Shown here: in pieces, positions 43,762 to 52,275 of the stretch
Layout of the letters: each line of letters begins with the position of its first letter
Position numbering within the stretch: the first letter of the stretch is position 1
Assembly: GCF_018327685.1 (NCBI RefSeq)
Contig: NZ_BNEL01000001.1
Coordinates: 4,464,001-4,528,000, forward strand
DNA: 64,000 nucleotides
Reading direction: 5' to 3'
From: Streptomyces sp. TS71-3
GTDB taxonomy: Bacteria; Actinomycetota; Actinomycetes; Streptomycetales; Streptomycetaceae
Notes under the pieces: generated by a model
The model's input: the letters and a program-made list of their open reading frames with translations, nothing else
What the model was told of the DNA's origin: nothing
The model's database searches: none
Program-made: the position numbers and the translations under genes

Positions 43762-45042
43762 GTGCGTACCGTCCTGCTGACCGGACCCGGGGGCGCCGGC
43801 CGTACCACCGTGGCCGCTGCGACCGCCGTCGCGGCCGCCCGTGGCGGCACCGCCACCCTGCTGCTCACCACCGATGCCACCGATACCGCGGGCGCGGCCC
43901 TGGGCACGCCCACGGGGCCCGTCCCCGTCACCCCGCTGCCCGGGCTCACGGTGCTGCGCCCCGACCCCGCCGCCGGCTTCCGTGCGGACCTGCTGGCCCT
44001 CCAGCGGCACGCGTCCGCCACGCTCGACATGCTCGGCACTGCCCCGTTCCACGACGACGAGCTGACGCCCCTGCCCGGCAGCCGGGAGCTGGCCCTGCTG
44101 CGCGCACTCTGCGAGGCGGCCGCGGGGCCCCACGAGCTGGTGGTGGCCGACCTGCCCGCCACCACCGAGGCCCTCGGCACCCTGGCGCTGCCCGAGCGGC
44201 TCCGCCGCTACCTGCGCAGGCTGCTGCCGCAGGAGCGCCTCGCGGCACGTGCCCTGCGGCCCGTGCTGGGGCGGCTCGCGCGGCTGCCGATGCCCGCCGA
44301 CGGGCTCTACGAGGCCGCGGGCCGCTGGGACGTGGCACTGGCCACGGCACAGAGCGTGATCGAGGATCCGGGCACCACGGTCCGGCTGGTCGCCGAGCCG
44401 GGGGAGTCCGGCGCCGAGGCCGTCCGCACCGCCGCCGCCGGCCTCGCCCTGCACGGCCTGCGGATGGACGGCCTGATCGCCAACCGGCTGGTCCCCGAGT
44501 CCTCCGCCGACCCGTGGCTCGGCGGCCTCGCCGCCGCCCAGCGCAAGACCCTCGACGCATGGGCGGGCTCCGGCGGCGACGGCGCGGGGCCCGGCGGGGC
44601 GTGCGGGCCGCTGTACCGGATCGCGCACCTGGGCCGCGAGCCCCGCGGGCTCGACGACCTCGCCGCGCTGGCCGCCGCCGCGGGCCCCGCCGGGCTGCCC
44701 GGGGCCGGCCCCCGGACGGCCCCCGAGCGGTCCTCGGCGCCCCGTACCCCCGAGCGCCCCGCCCCCGGGACCCCCGCCGGCACCCCGCCCTGGCCGCTGA
44801 CCGACCACCGCGCCGACGAGGGCGTGCTCGTCTGGCACATCCCGCTGCCCGGCGCCGAGCGTGCCGAGCTCGACCTGGTCAGGCGCGGCGACGAACTCGT
44901 GCTCACCGCGGGCCCGTTCCGCCGCGTCGTCGCCCTGCCGTCCGCGCTGTGCCGCTGCACGGTCGACGGGGCCGCCCTGCGCGACGGCGAGCTGCGCATC
45001 CGGTTCCGGCCGGACCCGGCGCTGTGGCCCCGGGGCCTGTGA
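43762..45042 (+). CDS. ArsA/GET3-like ATPase with altered Walker A motif
   Basis: 426 residues. The start is ArsA-like: VRTVLLTGPGGAGRTTVAAA, LLLTTDATDTAGAALG and, later, LVVADLPATTEAL. The deviant P-loop normally reads GKGGVGKT; here the two lysines are Pro and Arg (GPGGAGRT), so ATP hydrolysis may be weak or lost. The last 90 residues (WPLTDHRADEGVLVWHIPLPGAERAELD) look like the alpha-crystallin-like domain seen in Rv2184c-type proteins, which match by position. The GTG at 43762 has GGAGGG upstream. Role unknown; perhaps membrane-protein or lipid handling. Confidence 0.82.
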   Translation: MRTVLLTGPGGAGRTTVAAATAVAAARGGTATLLLTTDATDTAGAALGTPTGPVPVTPLPGLTVLRPDPAAGFRADLLALQRHASATLDMLGTAPFHDDELTPLPGSRELALLRALCEAAAGPHELVVADLPATTEALGTLALPERLRRYLRRLLPQERLAARALRPVLGRLARLPMPADGLYEAAGRWDVALATAQSVIEDPGTTVRLVAEPGESGAEAVRTAAAGLALHGLRMDGLIANRLVPESSADPWLGGLAAAQRKTLDAWAGSGGDGAGPGGACGPLYRIAHLGREPRGLDDLAALAAAAGPAGLPGAGPRTAPERSSAPRTPERPAPGTPAGTPPWPLTDHRADEGVLVWHIPLPGAERAELDLVRRGDELVLTAGPFRRVVALPSALCRCTVDGAALRDGELRIRFRPDPALWPRGL

Positions 45043-45223
45043 CCCGCGCCCCGGGCTCCGGCCGCCGCCCCGCACGGGGCCGCCGTACCATCCGGGACGG
45101 CCGTCCTCCACGGGGCCGCCGCACCGCCCGGGATGTCCGAGCGCACGTTTCGTGAAGTTGCCCCCCGGGGTCCGGTACCGTCGAAGGTACGAAGCCGGAA
45201 CCGTCCGCGGGAGTCAGACCGCC

Positions 45224-45847
45224 ATGAGCGAAGCCGAGCGCCCGGACCTCCCGGAGGACCCCCGGGAGGCGAACGGGCCGCAGAGCCCCTACGACACCCC
45301 CAGCCGCCCCGCCCCCGACCCGGATGCGCAGTTCTCGGGACTGGGCGGGAGCGCGCCCGACCCCGATGCCTGGGCGACCGCCGTCGCCGAGGACCTCGCC
45401 GAGGAGCGTGCCCGCCGCCGCGCCAGGTACGGGCCCCCGCCGGGCTCGGCCGCCGAGGAGCTGCGCAAGCTCCTGGACGTCGTGGCCGACCGGCTGACCG
45501 GACTCTCCGGAGCCGCCGCCCCGCTGCTCGGCACGACCGCGCAGGGCGCCGCCCAGCAGATGGTGCGGCAGGCCGTGAAGCAGGCCAGGGCCGCCGTCGA
45601 ACCGGTCATCGAGCGCAACCCCGACGTCCTCGACCACCTCGCCGCCGCCGGCTCCGAACTCCTCTCCGCCTACCGCTCGGTGGTGAGCGCGCAGGAACAG
45701 CGCTGGACCCGTGGCGGGGACCACGGCCCCGCGGCCAAGGAGGACCACGGGGACCACTCCGTTCACCCGGACCCCCGCAGTCACGGAACGGGCCCTGATC
45801 GGCCCGAAGAAGGCCGCGGACCAGGCGAACACATCGACCTGGACTGA
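45224..45847 (+). CDS. DUF5304-like protein upstream of glucokinase
   Basis: 207 residues: an acidic Pro-rich head, a central helical region (GSAAEELRKLLDVVADRLTG, AAQQMVRQAVKQARAAVEPV) and a His/Asp/Gly-rich tail. It corresponds to the protein encoded just before glkA in S. coelicolor (SCO2127, from memory). No enzyme motif. The ATG has GGGAG upstream. The stop is 53 nt before glkA, so the two are probably co-transcribed and it may act in glucose regulation; this is inferred from place. Confidence 0.82.
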   Translation: MSEAERPDLPEDPREANGPQSPYDTPSRPAPDPDAQFSGLGGSAPDPDAWATAVAEDLAEERARRRARYGPPPGSAAEELRKLLDVVADRLTGLSGAAAPLLGTTAQGAAQQMVRQAVKQARAAVEPVIERNPDVLDHLAAAGSELLSAYRSVVSAQEQRWTRGGDHGPAAKEDHGDHSVHPDPRSHGTGPDRPEEGRGPGEHIDLD

Positions 45848-45900
45848 CTCCCCTCGGGTACGGTTGACCGCAGCGGGGCTCGACCGGAACTGAGGGACAC

Positions 45901-46842
45901 ATGGGACTCACCATCGGGGTGGACATCGGCGGCACCAAGATCGCAGCCGGGGTGGTGGACGAAGAAGGTTCGATCCTGGAGACGCACACCGTGCCCACCC
46001 CGTCGACCGCCGAGGGCATCGTCGACGCGATCTGCTCGGCCGTCACCGGTGCCGGCGATGGGCACGAGATCGACGCCGTCGGCATCGGCGCCGCCGGTTA
46101 CGTCGACGACAAGCGCGCCACGGTGCTCTTCGCACCCAACATCCACTGGCGCCACGAGCCGCTGAAGGACAAGGTCGAGCAGCGCGTGGGCATGCCGGTC
46201 GTGGTGGAGAACGACGCGAACGCCGCGGCCTGGGGCGAGTACCGCTTCGGCGCCGGCCAGGGCCACGAGGACGTCATCTGCATCACCCTGGGCACCGGCC
46301 TCGGGGGCGGCATCATCATCGGCAACAAGCTCCGCCGCGGACGCTTCGGAGTGGCCGCCGAGTTCGGCCACATCCGGGTCGTGCCCGACGGCCTGCTGTG
46401 CGGCTGCGGCAGCCAGGGCTGCTGGGAGCAGTACGCCTCCGGCCGTGCTCTGGTGCGGTACGCGAAGCAGCGCGCCAACGCCACCCCGGAGAACGCCTCG
46501 ATACTCCTCGGCCTCGGCGACGGCACCCCGGACACCATCGAGGGCCGGCACGTCAGCGAGGCGGCACGGCAGGGCGACCCGGTCGCGATCGACTCGTTCC
46601 GCGAGCTGGCCCGGTGGGCCGGCGCCGGCCTCGCCGACCTGGCCTCCCTCTTCGACCCGTCCGCGTTCATCGTGGGCGGCGGCGTCTCGGACGAGGGCGA
46701 GCTGGTGCTCGACCCGATCCGCAAGTCCTTCCGGCGCTGGCTGATCGGCGGCCAATGGCGGCCGCACGCCCAGGTGCTGGCCGCCCAGCTCGGCAACAAG
46801 GCGGGCCTCGTGGGCGCCGCCGACCTGGCCCGGCAGGGCTGA
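45901..46842 (+). CDS. glkA: Glucokinase, ROK family
   Basis: 313 residues. It phosphorylates glucose with ATP and in Streptomyces is also needed for carbon catabolite repression. Motifs: GVDIGGTKIAAGVVD (phosphate 1), VENDANAAAWGEYRFGAG, CITLGTGLGGGIIIGNKLRRG, AEFGHIRVVPDGLLCGCGSQ with GCWEQYASG. The last is the ROK zinc site with one His and three Cys. The ATG follows GAGGGAC. It matches S. coelicolor GlkA through most of its length but ends about four residues earlier. Confidence 0.96.
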   Translation: MGLTIGVDIGGTKIAAGVVDEEGSILETHTVPTPSTAEGIVDAICSAVTGAGDGHEIDAVGIGAAGYVDDKRATVLFAPNIHWRHEPLKDKVEQRVGMPVVVENDANAAAWGEYRFGAGQGHEDVICITLGTGLGGGIIIGNKLRRGRFGVAAEFGHIRVVPDGLLCGCGSQGCWEQYASGRALVRYAKQRANATPENASILLGLGDGTPDTIEGRHVSEAARQGDPVAIDSFRELARWAGAGLADLASLFDPSAFIVGGGVSDEGELVLDPIRKSFRRWLIGGQWRPHAQVLAAQLGNKAGLVGAADLARQG

Positions 46843-46948
46843 GGCACCGGCCGGGCCCGCCCCGGGGCCCGGCCCCCATCGCGTCCCCGCGGCCCTGCGG
46901 GGCCGGTGGTGCGGGGCGACGTCCGCCCCGTCCCGTATCTTGATCGCC

Positions 46949-47719
46949 ATGCCCACCAGCACCGCGGCCGTCACGCCGATACCGCAGTCCCGTACCGAGG
47001 AGGACGGCTCCGCCGTCATCCGGGTGCTCAGTTACAACATCAGGTCGCTCCGTGACGATCCGGACGCACTCGCCCGCGTGATCCGGGCCTGCGCACCGGA
47101 CCTGGTGCTGGTCCAGGAGGCACCGCGGTTCTTCCGGTGGCGCAAGAAGCTGGCCCGGCTGGCCTCCCAGACCGGCCTGGTGATCCTCGCCGGCGGCGCC
47201 CCCGCGGCGGGCCCGGCGCTGCTCTGCTCGCTGCGCGCCACCGTCGAGCGCACCGAGGACGTCCTGCTGCCGCGCACCCCGGGCCTGCACCGGCGCGGCT
47301 TCGCCGTGGCCGTGGTCCGCTTCGGCCGGGCCCGCCTCGGCGTGCTGAGCTGCCACCTCTCCCTGCAGGACGACGAGCGGCACGCCCAGGCCGGCATGCT
47401 GCTGAACCGCCTGGGCGCCCTCGGCGCCCCCCACGCCGTCGCGGGCGGTGACGTCAACGACCGCCCGGAGAGCCGGACGTTCCGGCGCCTGGCCGGAGCC
47501 CTGCGGGACTGCTGGGCCGTTGCGCCGTGGGGCGCGGAGCACACCGCCCCGGCCGACGGCCCGCGGCAGCGGATCGACGCGATCTTCGCCACCGAGGGCG
47601 TGGAGGTGCTGGCCTGCGGGGTGCCCCGGGACCTGCCCGGGGTGAGCCAGGGCGACCTGACGGCGGCCACGGACCACCTTCCCGTCCTGGCCGCGCTCAG
47701 GATCCCGCCCGCTGGATGA
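46949..47719 (+). CDS. Endonuclease/exonuclease/phosphatase (EEP) family protein
   Basis: 256 residues with the EEP core: IRVLSYNIRSLRDDPDAL, LVLVQEAPRFF (metal-binding Glu), LSCHLSLQDDERH, VAGGDVNDRPESR, RQRIDAIFA and ATDHLPVLA (the final Asp-His pair). It may cut nucleic acids or phosphoesters; the substrate is unknown. There is no signal peptide. TATCTT lies 7 nt before the ATG with no Shine-Dalgarno sequence, so the message is likely leaderless and separate from glkA. Confidence 0.88.
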   Translation: MPTSTAAVTPIPQSRTEEDGSAVIRVLSYNIRSLRDDPDALARVIRACAPDLVLVQEAPRFFRWRKKLARLASQTGLVILAGGAPAAGPALLCSLRATVERTEDVLLPRTPGLHRRGFAVAVVRFGRARLGVLSCHLSLQDDERHAQAGMLLNRLGALGAPHAVAGGDVNDRPESRTFRRLAGALRDCWAVAPWGAEHTAPADGPRQRIDAIFATEGVEVLACGVPRDLPGVSQGDLTAATDHLPVLAALRIPPAG

Positions 47720-47806
47720 CGCGCCGGCCCCGTCGACGTCCCGCCGTGGCAGGGCCCGATGCGGCAGGGCCCGATGGGGCGAGGCCCGATGCGGCCCGTG
47801 GGGCGC

Positions 47807-48883
47807 TCAGACGACCGCGCCGCGGCCCGGGTCGTCGTTGTCCTCGTCGCCCGGGTTCATCCGCACCACCAGGGTGATGAAGCCGCCGACGAAGCCGCCG
47901 ATCCCCAGCGTCGCCAGCCACCACGTCATCTCCCAGCCGAGCAGCACGCTGAGCAGGAGCAGGAGGGGGCCGCCGAGCACGGCGAGCCAGCCGAACCTCG
48001 CGGTGGTGTCGCCGGTCGGCAGCGGGGGCGGCTCGGGCGGCACGAAATGGCCCTCGTCGTCGCCGTCGAAGTCGTCGTCGGCGGGGTCGGCGGTGCGGTA
48101 GTCCCGCGGGCCGACGCCCGGGGCGAAGGCGACCGAGCCGCCCAGCGCCCGGCCGGCGCGGGGGAACTTGTCGCCCTTCTCGCCGCTCCCGTCCTTCGTG
48201 CCGTCCTTGCCGCTCTTCCGGCTCTCCGCGCCGTCCGAGCCGTCCGTACCGTCTGCGCCGGTTTCAGGGGTCCGCTCGGGCCCGCGGCGGCGGGTGGTGC
48301 CGCCCGGGGTGCCCTGGGACGGGCCGGGCTCCGGCAGGAGCAGGTTCTCTATCGGCTTGAAGGGTTTGGCACCCGGCGGGTCGGGCGGCTCCTCGCCGTA
48401 CCCGGCGACGATGGCGGCCCAGGCAGCCTCCTCGTCGAAGGCGGGTTCGTCGGGCGTGGCGGCGGGCTGCTTTGCGCCGTCGTTCTCCGCGCCGCCGTGC
48501 TGCGCGGCGGGTGCGTCCTCGTCCGTGCCGTCAGGGGCGTCCGCCGCGGTCTCCGCGGGTGGCTGCGCCCCCACCGGAGCGCCGGGCAGCTTCCCGTGCG
48601 GCAGGGCGGGGTCCGCGGCGCCGGGCTCCGCGGCGGCGTCCGTGGTGACCGGCTCCCTGGCGGTGTCAGGGCCCCCGGGCTCACCGGCGGCGGGCTCCGG
48701 CAAGGCGGGCTCGGTCCGGGCCGGCTCCGGAGCCGCGGGCTCGGGCTCCGCGGCGCCGGACTCGGGCACCGGGGCGTCCGGCTGCGTGCCGCCCGGGCGC
48801 GCCGCGCCGCGGGCGCCGCCCGTGCCCTCCTCGGGCTGCTCCGCGCGCTCGGCCTCGGAGCGGGGTCCGTCCTGCTCAGCCAC
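47807..48883 (-). CDS. Membrane protein with long disordered acidic region
   Basis: 358 residues. The first 270 are Pro/Ala/Glu/Gly-rich and probably disordered (PAAPEPARTEPALPEPAA is typical), with a short ordered island FDEEAAWAAIVAGYGEEPPD. Two membrane helices follow near the end (WLAVLGGPLLLLLSVLLGW and WLATLGIGGFVGGFITLVV), then an acidic tail. The GTG start lies inside the end of the upstream esterase gene (8-nt overlap), so they are co-transcribed. No function assigned. Confidence 0.78.
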   Translation of the reverse strand: MAEQDGPRSEAERAEQPEEGTGGARGAARPGGTQPDAPVPESGAAEPEPAAPEPARTEPALPEPAAGEPGGPDTAREPVTTDAAAEPGAADPALPHGKLPGAPVGAQPPAETAADAPDGTDEDAPAAQHGGAENDGAKQPAATPDEPAFDEEAAWAAIVAGYGEEPPDPPGAKPFKPIENLLLPEPGPSQGTPGGTTRRRGPERTPETGADGTDGSDGAESRKSGKDGTKDGSGEKGDKFPRAGRALGGSVAFAPGVGPRDYRTADPADDDFDGDDEGHFVPPEPPPLPTGDTTARFGWLAVLGGPLLLLLSVLLGWEMTWWLATLGIGGFVGGFITLVVRMNPGDEDNDDPGRGAVV

Positions 48884-49691
48884 CGGTGGCCGTCCCTTCC
48901 TTGCTGAGAGTGGGGGCGAGCCGGGTGATGAACGCGAGGCTGTCCGCGAGGATCCGGTCCGCGTCGTGGTCCAACGTCGCAACGTGGTAGCTGTGTTCCA
49001 GCAGGGTCTCGGTGACATCGGTGGACGACACCCGGCTGAGCACCCGGGCCGTGTCGGACGGCGGCACGACGTGGTCGCGGGCGCTGTGCAGCACCAGCAG
49101 CGGCTGGGTGACCTGCGGCAGCTCCCCGTCCACCAGCCGGAAGAACCTGCGCAGCGAGTACGCGCTGTTGAGCGGGACCCGGTCGTAGCCCAGCTCGCGC
49201 CCGCCCGGCCTGGCGATGCCCGTACCCGGCCCGCGTCCGTCCGGCTTGGCGATGTCGTCGGTCAGGCCCGGGGCCGAGGGGACGATGTGCCTGAGGACCG
49301 GCAGGGCGCGGGACGCGAGGCCGTGCATCTTGATCGCGGGGTTGACCACCATCACGCCCGAGACGGCGGTGCCGTGCCGTGCCGCGAGCCGCAGCGCCAG
49401 GGTGCCGCCCATGGAGAGGCCGGCCACGAAGACCTGCGCGCACCGCTCGCGGAGCCCGCGCAACTCGCGGTCCACCTCCGCGTACCAGTCCTGCCAGCCG
49501 GTGAGCTGCATGTCCTGCCAGCGCGTGCCGTGCCCGGGGAGCAGGGGGGCCGACACCGTCAGCCCCTGCCCGGCCAGGTGCTCGGCCCAGGGGCGCAGCG
49601 ACTGCGGGGAACCGGTGAAACCGTGGCAGAAGAGCACGCCGACGTCCCCGCCGTCATGGCGGTACGGCTCGGCTCCGGGGAGTACCGGCAC
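48876..49691 (-). CDS. Alpha/beta hydrolase, carboxylesterase or monoacylglycerol-lipase-like
   Basis: 271 residues. The fold markers are VGVLFCHGFTGSPQSLRPWA (oxyanion hole), LPGHGTRW, the nucleophile elbow FVAGLSMGGTLAL (Ser), the acid in LVLHSARDHVVPP (Asp) and the base in LEHSYHVATLDHDADRI (His). It probably hydrolyses short esters or monoacylglycerols in the cytoplasm. The GTG at 49691 has CAGGAG 8 nt upstream. It is divergent from an acyltransferase gene and followed by the membrane-protein gene in the same operon. Confidence 0.92.
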   Translation of the reverse strand: MPVLPGAEPYRHDGGDVGVLFCHGFTGSPQSLRPWAEHLAGQGLTVSAPLLPGHGTRWQDMQLTGWQDWYAEVDRELRGLRERCAQVFVAGLSMGGTLALRLAARHGTAVSGVMVVNPAIKMHGLASRALPVLRHIVPSAPGLTDDIAKPDGRGPGTGIARPGGRELGYDRVPLNSAYSLRRFFRLVDGELPQVTQPLLVLHSARDHVVPPSDTARVLSRVSSTDVTETLLEHSYHVATLDHDADRILADSLAFITRLAPTLSKEGTATGG

Positions 49692-50105
49692 CTTCGGGTC
49701 TCCTGTTCGTGAGTGCGGCCTTGCGGTTGTTCGTACCCGGTGTTCTACCCGAGTGCCAGGGCTCCGCGCCGAGGGGCCTGGGGCTTCCCGGTCGCGGGCT
49801 CGTTGCGGCCCGGTGGGCCTGGGGTTCGGCGGACTTGGGGCATGGCGGGCTTGCGGTGTGCCTTGCGGTTCTCCGTGCCCCTGCGCTCCGCGGTCTGCGG
49901 ACGCCGGCGGCGGGGCGGCCGGGCGGTGCGTGCCGACGGGCGCCCGCCGGCGGGTGGGTGTCGACGGTTCCCGCGGAACACGGCCTATTCACCGTACGCG
50001 ACCCCACCGACACCGACCAGGTCCGTCCGCGAGCTGAGGGGAGCTGCCGGGGGATGCCCGGGGTTCGCACGGGTATGGTCGGACACACAGGAACAGGAGG
50101 CACGG
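49692..50105. other. Divergent intergenic region without a supported gene
   Basis: 414 nt. The frame of the acyltransferase stays open upstream, but codon use and homologue starts argue against coding. TATGGT at 50074 is a candidate -10 for the acyltransferase. No copy of the main extragenic repeat is seen here. Confidence 0.45.
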
Positions 50106-50846
50106 GTGATCTACAGCGCGATGAAGTTCTCCTTGGGAGGATCGCTGAAGCTCGCCTTCCGGCCCTGGGTGGAAGGCCTCGACAACGTCCCGGCCGAGGG
50201 CGCCGCGATACTCGCCAGCAACCATCTGTCGTTCTCCGACTCGTTCTTCCTGCCCACGATGCTCGACCGCAAGGTCACCTTCATCGCCAAGGCCGAGTAC
50301 TTCACCACCCCCGGCATAAAGGGCCGGATGACCGCCGCCTTCTTCAAGGGCGTCGGCCAGCTCCCGGTGGACCGCTCCGGGGCACGCGGTGCGGGGGAGG
50401 CCGCGATCCGCAGCGGCATAGAGGTCCTGGAGCGCGGTGAGCTGTTCGGCATCTACCCGGAGGGCACCCGCTCTCCGGACGGCCGGCTCTACCGCGGCAA
50501 GCCGGGCGGCCTCGCGCGCGTGGCGCTCGCCACGGGCGTGCCCGTGATCCCGGTGGCGATGATCGACACCGAGAAGATCCAGCCGCCCGGCAAGGTCGTC
50601 CCCAAGCTGATGCGGCCCGGTATCCGCATCGGCAAGCCGCTGGACTTCAGCCGCTACCAGGGCATGGAGCAAGACCGCTTCGTCCTGCGGGCGGTGACGG
50701 ACGAGGTCATGTACGAGATCATGAAGCTCTCCGGGCAGGAGTACGTGGACATCTACGCGACCGCCGCCAAGCGCAAGATCGCCGAGGCCGCCAAGCAGGA
50801 GCGGGCGCGGAAGCCGGGCAGAGCGGAACGCGCCGGCGTCGCGTAG
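50106..50846 (+). CDS. 1-acyl-sn-glycerol-3-phosphate acyltransferase (PlsC-like)
   Basis: 246 residues. It would acylate lysophosphatidate to phosphatidate in phospholipid synthesis. Motifs: SNHLSFSDSFFLP (NHxxxxD), VGQLPVDRSGARGAGEAAI, YPEGTRSPDGRLYRGKPG and VPVIPVAMID. The C-terminal tail is Lys/Arg-rich. The GTG at 50106 has AGGAGG 5 nt upstream; the ATG at 50121 is the alternative. The matching mycobacterial gene is Rv2182c. A 24-nt gap to the histidine-kinase gene suggests co-transcription. Confidence 0.93.
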   Translation: MIYSAMKFSLGGSLKLAFRPWVEGLDNVPAEGAAILASNHLSFSDSFFLPTMLDRKVTFIAKAEYFTTPGIKGRMTAAFFKGVGQLPVDRSGARGAGEAAIRSGIEVLERGELFGIYPEGTRSPDGRLYRGKPGGLARVALATGVPVIPVAMIDTEKIQPPGKVVPKLMRPGIRIGKPLDFSRYQGMEQDRFVLRAVTDEVMYEIMKLSGQEYVDIYATAAKRKIAEAAKQERARKPGRAERAGVA

Positions 50847-50870
50847 GCGGTCCGCAAAGGGGGGCGGGGC

Positions 50871-52271
50871 ATGGCAGAGCGCAGGAGAACCGTCAGGATG
50901 TCGGTCGAGCAGCCCTTGTGGCGTGCGCTCATGGTCTATCGCCCGCTGACCCTGCTCTACGCGATCGGCCTGTTCGCCGCCGGGTACGACGGGTTCGTCC
51001 GGCCCCGGGTCGCCCTCGCCTACCTCGTGGTGCTGACCGCCTGGACCGCCGTCACCTGGCGCAAGGTGAGGGGCGCGAGGGCCTGCACGTGGCCGTTCCT
51101 CGTGACCGACCTCGGCCTCGCGCTGACCGGCATCCTGCTGACACCGGTCGCGGCCGAGCACGCCAGGATCGTGGCCGGCGCGCCCACCCTGCCGACCATC
51201 TGGACGGCCGGTTCGGTGCTGGCCTTCGCGCTCAAGGGCGGCTGGCGGTGGTCCGCGCTGGCCGCCGCGCTGGTGGGCGTCGCGGACATCGTGCAGCGCG
51301 GCGCCCTGAGCCGCGGCACCGTGCACAACGTCGTGCTGGTCTGGGTCGCCGCCATCGCGATCGGCTACGTCGTCGAGGTCGCCCGCGCCTCCGAACGCAC
51401 CCTGGCCCGCGCCCTGGAGATCGAGGCCGCCACCCGGGAGCGGGAGCGCCTGGCGCGCGACATCCACGACGGCGTCCTCCAGGTGCTCGCGATGGTGCAG
51501 CGCCGCAGCAGGGCGCTGGGCGGCGAGGCGGCGGAGCTGGGCCGGCTCGCCGGCGAGCAGGAGGCCGCGCTGCGGGCCCTGGTCAGTACCGGTCTGTCAC
51601 CTGTCGGGGCCACGGCCTCCGCTGGGGCCACGGCCTCTGCCGGAGGCACTGCCTCTGCCGGAGGCACGGCCTCCGCCGGGGGCGCCGCCCTGGTCGCGGG
51701 ACCCGGCGCGGACGGGGACTCCGCCGCCGGGTCGGCGTCCGCGACTTCCGGGGCGCCTGGGGTTTCCGGGATGCCCGGGGTTTCCGAGGCGTCCAGCGCC
51801 TCCGCGGTGCACGGCGCTTCCGGGGCCCCGGGCGCGGGCGCCGAGGAGCCCGGCGACGGGTTGGTGGACGTGCGCTCCCTGCTCGCCCCCTACGCCGGCT
51901 CCCGCGTGACGTTCTCCGAGCCGGGCACCCCCGTCCCGCTGGCCGCTCCCACCGCGAGGGAGCTGGCCGCCGCGGTCGGCGCCGCCCTGGACAACGTCCG
52001 CAAGCACGCAGGTGAGCGGGCCCGCGCCTGGATCCTCGTCGAGGACGAGCCGGAGGCGGTCGTCGTCACCGTCCGGGACGACGGACCCGGCATCCCGGCG
52101 GGCAGGCTCGCCGAGGCGGCCGGGGAGGGCAGGCTCGGGGTGGCGCAGTCGATCAGGGGGCGGCTGCGCGACATCGGAGGCCGGGCCGAGCTGGTGACGG
52201 TGCCCGGGCAGGGCACGGAGGTCGAACTGACTGTTCCGCGGCAGGCGGCTGCGCGGGGGAAGGCGGGTTGA
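50871..52271 (+). CDS. macS: Membrane sensor histidine kinase, MacS-like
   Basis: 466 residues. About five membrane helices (residues 20-170), then the NarL-type histidine-kinase dimerisation box ERLARDIHDGVLQVLAMVQRR (phospho-His near residue 197), and a HATPase domain with ALDNVRKHAGERA and VTVRDDGPGIPAGRL. Between them lies an unusual Gly/Ala/Ser-rich linker of about 100 residues (about 240-340) that holds a six-residue repeat. Order and partner match the MacRS pair of S. coelicolor (SCO2121/SCO2120, from memory), which affects morphology and actinorhodin production. The stop is 5 nt before the regulator gene. Confidence 0.87.
   Translation: MAERRRTVRMSVEQPLWRALMVYRPLTLLYAIGLFAAGYDGFVRPRVALAYLVVLTAWTAVTWRKVRGARACTWPFLVTDLGLALTGILLTPVAAEHARIVAGAPTLPTIWTAGSVLAFALKGGWRWSALAAALVGVADIVQRGALSRGTVHNVVLVWVAAIAIGYVVEVARASERTLARALEIEAATRERERLARDIHDGVLQVLAMVQRRSRALGGEAAELGRLAGEQEAALRALVSTGLSPVGATASAGATASAGGTASAGGTASAGGAALVAGPGADGDSAAGSASATSGAPGVSGMPGVSEASSASAVHGASGAPGAGAEEPGDGLVDVRSLLAPYAGSRVTFSEPGTPVPLAAPTARELAAAVGAALDNVRKHAGERARAWILVEDEPEAVVVTVRDDGPGIPAGRLAEAAGEGRLGVAQSIRGRLRDIGGRAELVTVPGQGTEVELTVPRQAAARGKAG
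51612..51683 (+). repeat. In-frame 18-nt tandem repeat within macS
   Basis: Four imperfect copies of ACGGCCTCTGCCGGAGGC encoding T-A-S-A-G-G/A. Length changes keep the frame, so only the linker between the dimerisation and ATP-binding domains would vary. Confidence 0.88.
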
Positions 52272-52275
52272 GGAC

